This document shows, piece after piece, positions 5,677 through 10,101 of a stretch of 10,101 nucleotides of DNA (positions are counted from its first letter, which is position 1; each line of letters starts with the position of its first letter). The translations under genes were made by a program, and so were the position numbers. The notes below the pieces were generated by a model, which searched no databases, was not told the DNA's origin, and worked only from the letters and a program-made list of their open reading frames with translations. This DNA is from LDYB01 sp037442385 (GTDB lineage Bacteria; Armatimonadota; Fimbriimonadia; Fimbriimonadales; GBS-DC), in NCBI GenBank assembly GCA_037442385.1, contig JBBIQJ010000088.1, positions 1 to 10,101 on the forward strand. The letters are read 5' to 3'.

Positions 5677-7356
5677 TTAGCCGTCTTTGCCTCCGACAAC
5701 AACAGGGCGCGGCTTGGGGATAATCCCCGTCGGCTCTTCGGGATGCCCATAGTCGTAGGCAGGGCGAGTCACGATGGGCGTGCGCTCGAAGTTGTGGGGG
5801 TCGGGTGGTGTGTCCACCAGTTCCCACTCCAGCCCGCGCGCGCCCCACGGGTTGCGCTCTGTGACGACGCGCCCATACTTGAGCGACCATACCAGGTAAA
5901 TCACGGGCAACAGGTAACCAACGCCCAGCACCGAAGCGCCCGCCGAAGAAAGCAGGTTCAACGCCGCCCACTCTTCGGGGTAGCTATGGTAGCGGCGCGG
6001 CATCCCCATGTAGCCCAGAATAAACTGGGGGAAGAAGGTGAGGTTGAACCCCACAAACACCAGCAGCGCCGACAGTTTCGCCCAGCTCTGCGGGTACATG
6101 CGCCCCGTCATCTTTGGCCACCAGAAGTGGAGCGCCGCCAGATACGCCATAATCGCGCCGCCCACCATCACATAGTGGAAGTGCGCCACGATGAAGTAGG
6201 TATCGGTCAGATGCACATTTGTCGCCATCGCAGCCAGGTACAGCCCGGTCAGCCCGCCAATCACGAACAAGCCCATAAAGCCCAATGCGTAGACCATGGG
6301 CGCTTCCCAGTGAACACGCCCCTTCCAGATGGTCGCCATCCAGTTGAAGGTCTTAATCGCCGAGGGAATCGCCACCAGGAAGGTCAGGAACGAGAAGAGA
6401 ATGCTGGCGTAGATGGACTGACCCGTGCTGAACATGTGGTGTCCCCAGACGAGGAAGCCGATAATCGCAATCGCGAGGCTGGAGAACGCCACGAAGTGAT
6501 ACCCGAACACGCGCTTTTTGGAGAACGCCGAAATGACCTCGCTAATCACGCCCATGCCGGGCAGAATCATAATGTAAACGGCTGGGTGTGAATAGAACCA
6601 GAACAGGTGCTGATACAGGATCGGGTCGCCGCCCAGATTGGGGTCAAAAATACCGATTCGGAGCGAGCGTTCAATTGCCACCAGCAACAGGGTGATCGCC
6701 ACGACGGGTGTGCCCAGCACCTGAATGAGGCTGGTCGCATACATCGCCCACACGAACAGGGGCAGGCGGAACCAGGTCATGCCAGGCGCGCGCATCTTAT
6801 GGATGGTTACGAGGAAGTTAATCCCCGTAAAAATGGAGCTAAACCCTGCCAGGAAGACGCCCACAATCGCGAGGCTCACCTCGCCCTTCGCGAAGGAGCT
6901 GCTATAAGGCGTGTAAAATGTCCAGCCCGTGTCAATGCCGCCTCTGACCAGCGCAATGGTCGCGAGCACCGCCCCCACCATAAAGAAGTACCAGCTCAGC
7001 AGGTTCAGACGAGGAAACGCCACATCGCGCGCGCCAATCATCATCGGCAGCACAAAGTTCCCAAACACGGCGGGGATGGAAGGAATCAGGAAGAAGAAAA
7101 TCATCAGCACGCCGTGAATGGTGAACATCTTGTTATACACATCGGAGGTGAGCAGATCGCCTTTGGGGGTTGCCAGTTCCAGTCGAATCATGGCTGCAGC
7201 CAAGCCCCCCAGTAGGAAGAAGAGGGAAATGCTCACCAGATACAGGATTCCGATACGCTTGTGGTCATAGGTAAACAACCACGAAGCGACGGTCGTTTTC
7301 CAGTTAAGATAGTTCACTCGCTGCTGTTCGCCATGCGCGACAGTCTGTGTTGCCAT
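5677..7356 (-). CDS. coxA: Cytochrome c oxidase subunit I, A2-type (YS motif)
   Basis: Catalytic subunit of the heme-copper oxidase, reducing O2 to water and pumping protons across the cytoplasmic membrane. It has 559 residues with about twelve helices, the usual size. Visible ligands are His81 (TIHG, low-spin heme), His257 and cross-linked Tyr261 (YSHPAVY, 255-261), His306-His307 (GHHMFSTG, CuB), His392 (heme a3) and His394 (heme a) in HFHYVMVGG. HLTDTYFIVAHFHY (382-395) includes the Mg-site region. The YSHP sequence replaces the Glu-containing GHPEVY of A1 oxidases, placing it in the A2 family known from Rhodothermus and Thermus caa3 enzymes. The ATG is preceded by GGAGGAGG (7365-7372) at 8-nt spacing. 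The gene begins 1 nt after the coxB stop. The Pro-rich C-terminal tail after residue 500 is soluble. Confidence 0.98.
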   Translation of the reverse strand: MATQTVAHGEQQRVNYLNWKTTVASWLFTYDHKRIGILYLVSISLFFLLGGLAAAMIRLELATPKGDLLTSDVYNKMFTIHGVLMIFFFLIPSIPAVFGNFVLPMMIGARDVAFPRLNLLSWYFFMVGAVLATIALVRGGIDTGWTFYTPYSSSFAKGEVSLAIVGVFLAGFSSIFTGINFLVTIHKMRAPGMTWFRLPLFVWAMYATSLIQVLGTPVVAITLLLVAIERSLRIGIFDPNLGGDPILYQHLFWFYSHPAVYIMILPGMGVISEVISAFSKKRVFGYHFVAFSSLAIAIIGFLVWGHHMFSTGQSIYASILFSFLTFLVAIPSAIKTFNWMATIWKGRVHWEAPMVYALGFMGLFVIGGLTGLYLAAMATNVHLTDTYFIVAHFHYVMVGGAIMAYLAALHFWWPKMTGRMYPQSWAKLSALLVFVGFNLTFFPQFILGYMGMPRRYHSYPEEWAALNLLSSAGASVLGVGYLLPVIYLVWSLKYGRVVTERNPWGARGLEWELVDTPPDPHNFERTPIVTRPAYDYGHPEEPTGIIPKPRPVVVGGKDG

Positions 7357-7357
7357 A

Positions 7358-8323
7358 TTAGTTTCCTCCTCCGGCTTGCGCCAGCGACTTGATATAGGCG
7401 ATCAGGGCAATAATCTCTTCCTCTTTGATTTGCCCCTGATAGGGGGGCATCTGGTTTTGATAGCCCGCCACGATTTTCGCGACAGGGTTCAAAATAGATT
7501 CTCGGATATAGGCGTCATCTGCTTTGACGGTGCGTCCGTCGGCTAATTTTACCTCATGTCCGTATACTCCGTTCAAATCGGGCGCCTTGACCGCCGAGTT
7601 CGGGTTCATGTGGCAGGTGTTGCAGGCAAGTTTAGCAAAGAGCTGCTTGCCCTGCTCCTCAAGCGACATCGGCGCTGCCGCGGCGCCAGCCCCACCACTC
7701 TGGAGCCACTTTTCAAACTCGTCAGGCGGTAGCACACGTACTTTGCCAATCATTTCGGAGTGCTTCGTGCCGCAGTATTCGGTGCAGAAGAGGTGGTACT
7801 CGCCCGACACCGTGGGCGTGAAATACATCGCATTATAGCGCCCAGGCACGGCGTCGCGCTTCACCCGGAACGCCGGGATGGAGAAGGCGTGGATCACATC
7901 CTGCGAGATGATAGTGGCTTTGATTAGTCGCCCGGCAGGCAGGGTCAGCTCGTTATTTTCGCGCACGCCGTTCGGGTGCTGGCAGTGCCACATCCACTGC
8001 TTACCAACCACAAAGACCTCATAGTAGCCGCCTTCGCGTGGGGCGTAGATGTCGCCATAGAGTTTTGCTGCCCACCCGAAGATGGCTATCGCCAGTATCA
8101 GAGGGATGAGCGTCCACGATAGCTCCATGCGCAGATCGCTGTCGGTGGCGTTGGAGCGGTCCACATTCTGGTTGCCAGCCCGATACTTGACGGCAAGATA
8201 GACAGCACCGAACAAGACTATCCCACCAAAGAAAAAGGAGAGCGCAGTGATGACCCAGTAGAGCCATGAGATGCTCACAGCCTCCTGGGATGCGGTTGGC
8301 GGTACAAACGGAATATTCCACAT
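7358..8323 (-). CDS. coxB: Cytochrome c oxidase subunit II fused to cytochrome c (caa3-type)
   Basis: Electron-entry subunit of the oxidase, 321 residues. Two helices (about 19-47 and 68-89) anchor the protein, and the rest faces the outer side of the membrane. The cupredoxin domain carries the CuA ligands His145, Cys180, Glu182 (backbone), Cys184, His188 and Met191 in CTEYCGTKHSEM. The aromatic QWMWH patch (109-113) is the electron-transfer route to CuA. An Ala/Gly-rich linker (about 210-218) leads to a class I cytochrome c domain with CNTCH (234-238) as heme c site and Met292 (QMPP) as probable axial ligand. The fused heme makes this caa3-type. No signal peptide or lipobox is seen. The ATG is 6 nt after the SCO gene stop, with an AGGAG/GAGG Shine-Dalgarno. 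Electrons probably come from ACIII, encoded just upstream. Confidence 0.97.
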   Translation of the reverse strand: MWNIPFVPPTASQEAVSISWLYWVITALSFFFGGIVLFGAVYLAVKYRAGNQNVDRSNATDSDLRMELSWTLIPLILAIAIFGWAAKLYGDIYAPREGGYYEVFVVGKQWMWHCQHPNGVRENNELTLPAGRLIKATIISQDVIHAFSIPAFRVKRDAVPGRYNAMYFTPTVSGEYHLFCTEYCGTKHSEMIGKVRVLPPDEFEKWLQSGGAGAAAAPMSLEEQGKQLFAKLACNTCHMNPNSAVKAPDLNGVYGHEVKLADGRTVKADDAYIRESILNPVAKIVAGYQNQMPPYQGQIKEEEIIALIAYIKSLAQAGGGN

Positions 8324-8329
8324 AATTCC

Positions 8330-9199
8330 TCACTCCTGTTCGTTTTCGGTCGATGTTGGGTTAGGTCGGCGCCGCTCCAGTAGCAACGCGCCGCCAATCA
8401 GAATCGCCAGCGAAAGCACCGTGATGATGCCCGCAATTTGCACCACGCGCAGAATCACCAGTCCGTACTTGCCCGCGGAGGGGTCGTACTGGAAGCAGTA
8501 TAGCACGGCGCTCAACACCGGGTTGCCAATCTTTCCTTCGGACGCTTCCGCTAAAGCGAATTTCAGGTCGCGTGCGGAGAATTCGATGCCGAGCAGGTAG
8601 CGCGCCAGTTTGCCCTGTGGCGTGAGGATCATAATCACCGCAGGGTGCGCGTATTGTTTCGTGCGCGGGTCATAGGTATACTGAAAGCCGACGGCGTTTG
8701 CCAGAGCCTTGATGTTTGGTTCGTCGCCCACCAGAAAGTGCCAACCCTTCTCACCGCCTGACTTCTTGTAGGCAGCGAGGTAGCTCTGTTTCTTCTGGCG
8801 CGCCAGTTCCGGAGTCTCGGTAGGCGAGATACTCACGGTGATGACTTCAAATTCTTTGCCAATCGTGTAGTCCAGGGCATTCAGCGAGCGTGTTAATTCG
8901 TTCAGTACGACGGTGCAGAGCATTGGGCACTCGTAGTAAGCCAGCACCAGTATCACGGGGCGTTTGCCGAAGTAGTCGCCCAGTCGCACGGTTTTCCCTG
9001 TCTCATCGCGGAAGGTCAGGTCTAAGGGAACCTGAGTGTTGAGGCGTTGCTCAACAGAGACCTGGCTCAGGATTTTTTTCTGCTCCTGTTCCTGAAATTG
9101 CCCAATTTCGCCGGGGCGGCGGTAGAGTTGGGCGCTGGCGAGGCTGGTCAGCCCCACAGATGCCATCATTATCATCCATACCCATAGTCGGTTACGCAT
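8330..9199 (-). CDS. SCO1/SenC-family copper chaperone for CuA assembly
   Basis: A thioredoxin-fold protein of the SCO/SenC family, which delivers copper to, or reduces, the CuA cysteines of subunit II outside the cytoplasm. Counted from the ATG at 9199 it has 289 residues. A signal peptide is likely at 1-23, with an ASA-Q cleavage site. Copper ligands are Cys91 and Cys95 (CPMLC) and His185 (AHP). The C-terminus has LYCFQYDPSAGKYGL (233-247) and a membrane helix at about 246-273, an arrangement found in SCO proteins encoded with caa3/ACIII clusters. I prefer the ATG because GAGGTGAT (9204-9211) is a strong Shine-Dalgarno 4 nt upstream of it; the in-frame GTG at 9208 lies inside that site. It sits between the ActG-position gene and coxB, supporting a role in oxidase assembly. 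Confidence 0.95.
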   Translation of the reverse strand: MRNRLWVWMIMMASVGLTSLASAQLYRRPGEIGQFQEQEQKKILSQVSVEQRLNTQVPLDLTFRDETGKTVRLGDYFGKRPVILVLAYYECPMLCTVVLNELTRSLNALDYTIGKEFEVITVSISPTETPELARQKKQSYLAAYKKSGGEKGWHFLVGDEPNIKALANAVGFQYTYDPRTKQYAHPAVIMILTPQGKLARYLLGIEFSARDLKFALAEASEGKIGNPVLSAVLYCFQYDPSAGKYGLVILRVVQIAGIITVLSLAILIGGALLLERRRPNPTSTENEQE

Positions 9200-9203
9200 A
9201 TAT

Positions 9204-9211
9204 ATCACCTC
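9204..9211 (-). promoter_or_regulatory. Ribosome binding site deciding the SCO gene start
   Basis: The minus strand reads GAGGTGAT, an 8-nt match to the complement of the 16S rRNA 3' end, 4 nt before the ATG at 9199. Because it covers the in-frame GTG at 9208, that GTG is unlikely to be the start. Confidence 0.75.
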
Positions 9212-9607
9212 TTACTGAGGCAGCCCACGCTCCAGAATGAGCTGCTTGGCGCGTTCCACGGGGATTCGCGCGCGGGTCATGGTCTGGTCTTGCCAACCAT
9301 AGGTCGTTGTTTTGCGTATCTCCTCGCGATAGAAGTTCTCCCAGTCGCGCATCGGGAACCCCTGCACGCGCGGTTCCGACGGGAGCTGGCGCTCTCGGGA
9401 TTCTTTACGGACAGACGGCACTTCGGGTTCTGGCACATTCACAATCCAGGCAAACACAAAATAGGAGATAATCACCGAGCCGATGATGGTGGCGAAGATG
9501 AGAATCAGGAACTGCGCCATCGCGCGCACCGAGAGGTCGCGTTGTTCATACGGCTCGCTCTCGATAAGCTTCAACTCTTCGGGGTCTACAGGCTTAAGAA
9601 TGTCCAT
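9212..9607 (-). CDS. Small single-helix membrane protein in the ActG position of the ACIII/caa3 cluster
   Basis: A 131-residue protein: a charged N-terminus (1-30), one strong membrane helix (about 31-56), then a hydrophilic domain (57-131) rich in Pro, Arg and Glu. Orientation is probably N-in, C-out. It has no Cys, no heme motif and no recognisable enzyme domain. The C-terminal segment RARIPVERAKQLILERGLP (112-130) resembles the end of small proteins encoded between actF and sco in other ACIII clusters. It overlaps the actF stop by 14 nt and its ATG is preceded by GGAGGTGG, so the two are translationally coupled. From position and topology it may be ActG, a minor ACIII subunit, or a factor linking ACIII with the oxidase. 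This is inference; sequence similarity to a characterised ActG is not established here. Confidence 0.6.
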   Translation of the reverse strand: MDILKPVDPEELKLIESEPYEQRDLSVRAMAQFLILIFATIIGSVIISYFVFAWIVNVPEPEVPSVRKESRERQLPSEPRVQGFPMRDWENFYREEIRKTTTYGWQDQTMTRARIPVERAKQLILERGLPQ

Positions 9608-10101
9608 GAGCCACCTCCATCAGGCGTGCTTCATTCTGGGGCAGCAGGGCGCGCTGATTCAGGAAGCCGAGCATGAAGTAGAGCCACAGCCCGCCGAAGC
9701 CCAGAAACGCCGTGATATCAAACAGTGAAATGGAGAGGGTCTCCGCAAAGAAGGGCTTAATCTGCCAGAAGATGTCCACAGTGCGAATCGCCAGCACCAG
9801 AATCGCGCCTGCGAGCAGCTGGGGCGCCACCTTTTTGGTGCGCGGTGCAAGAAACAGGAAGAAAGGCACGAAGAAGTGGAAAATCACAATCAGGTATGCC
9901 AGGTACTGCCACCCGCCGTCGTTTCGGCGTAGGTAGAACTGGGTGAACTCATACAGGTTGCCAGAGTAGGTAATCAAGAGCTGAGAGAAGGAAACATACG
10001 ACCAGAAGACGGTGAGAGTAAACATGAAGTTGCCCCAGTCACGGCGGTAGGGCATGTAAGTGATTTTGCCTGCATAGGGGGGCAGGTCGCGCCACTGAAG
10101 C
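9594..10101 (-). CDS. actF: Alternative complex III membrane subunit ActF, C-terminal part
   Basis: The last 168 residues of a polytopic membrane protein whose reading frame is open to the right window edge, so its N-terminus is missing (full ActF is usually about 400 residues). Several helices are visible. The segment FWSYVSFSQLLITYSGNLYEFTQFYLRRNDGGWQYLAYLIVIFHFFVPF contains the conserved SFSQ, YSGN and YLRR elements of ActF, the second NrfD-like integral subunit of the quinol:cytochrome c oxidoreductase. In ACIII this subunit helps form the membrane part, with ActC as the related quinol-binding partner. It precedes the ActG-position, SCO and cox genes exactly as in known ACIII-caa3 clusters, which supports the call. 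The stop lies 14 nt inside the next gene. An internal ATG at 10055 is not the true start, because the frame continues upstream without a stop. Confidence 0.88.
   Translation of the reverse strand, partial: LQWRDLPPYAGKITYMPYRRDWGNFMFTLTVFWSYVSFSQLLITYSGNLYEFTQFYLRRNDGGWQYLAYLIVIFHFFVPFFLFLAPRTKKVAPQLLAGAILVLAIRTVDIFWQIKPFFAETLSISLFDITAFLGFGGLWLYFMLGFLNQRALLPQNEARLMEVAHGHS

Noticed and set aside
5638..6591. Plus-strand open frame of 317 codons opposite coxA
   Set aside because: It is antisense to coxA; its His/Arg/Gln-rich, low-hydrophobicity translation is typical of the reverse complement of membrane protein codons.
9206..9208. GTG as the start of the SCO gene
   Set aside because: It lies inside the GAGGTGAT Shine-Dalgarno; the ATG at 9199 has ideal spacing and yields a clean signal peptide.

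Overview
The window is a compact, one-directional stretch in which every supportable gene lies on the minus strand, so transcription runs from high to low coordinates. It suggests an aerobic bacterium of moderately high G+C. The respiratory block pairs the tail of an alternative complex III (ACIII, quinol:cytochrome c oxidoreductase) operon with an A2-type caa3 cytochrome oxidase. That arrangement is known from Rhodothermus, Acidobacteriota, Armatimonadota and related phyla. I cannot fix the phylum from sequence alone; an Armatimonadota- or Acidobacteriota-like lineage is a guess.

Respiratory block (10101 down to about 4470). In transcription order it holds the 3' part of actF (cut by the window edge), a small one-helix membrane protein in the usual actG position, a SCO/SenC copper chaperone, coxB (subunit II fused to cytochrome c), coxA (subunit I), coxC (subunit III) and coxD (subunit IV). 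Nearly all junctions overlap or are 1 to 6 nt apart with good ribosome binding sites. The exception is coxA-coxC, with a 69-nt spacer carrying a palindrome. Inferred electron flow is quinol to ACIII, then the fused cytochrome c domain and CuA of subunit II, then heme a and heme a3/CuB in subunit I. The SCO protein would supply copper to CuA.

Intergenic region (4338 to 4470). It holds a C-rich, G-poor stretch on the transcribed strand, an 11-bp hairpin resembling the coxA-coxC palindrome, and a TATAAT box serving pheS. It probably ends the cox transcript and starts the next.

Translation/glycosylation block (4337 to 1). pheS and pheT encode the two chains of phenylalanyl-tRNA synthetase and are 3 nt apart. 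Nine nt further on is a gene for a GT-C/TMTC-like polytopic membrane glycosyltransferase that runs off the left edge of the window.

The most unusual observation is that PheT lacks the roughly 110-residue EMAP-like tRNA-binding (B2) domain that normally interrupts its N-terminal domain, while editing, B5, core and anticodon-binding domains remain. Other points worth checking are an extended hydrophilic loop in CoxC, the repeated REP-like palindromes, and the little-described ActG-position protein. I found no RNA genes, CRISPR array, insertion sequence or phage-like element, and no clear sign of a wholly new system.
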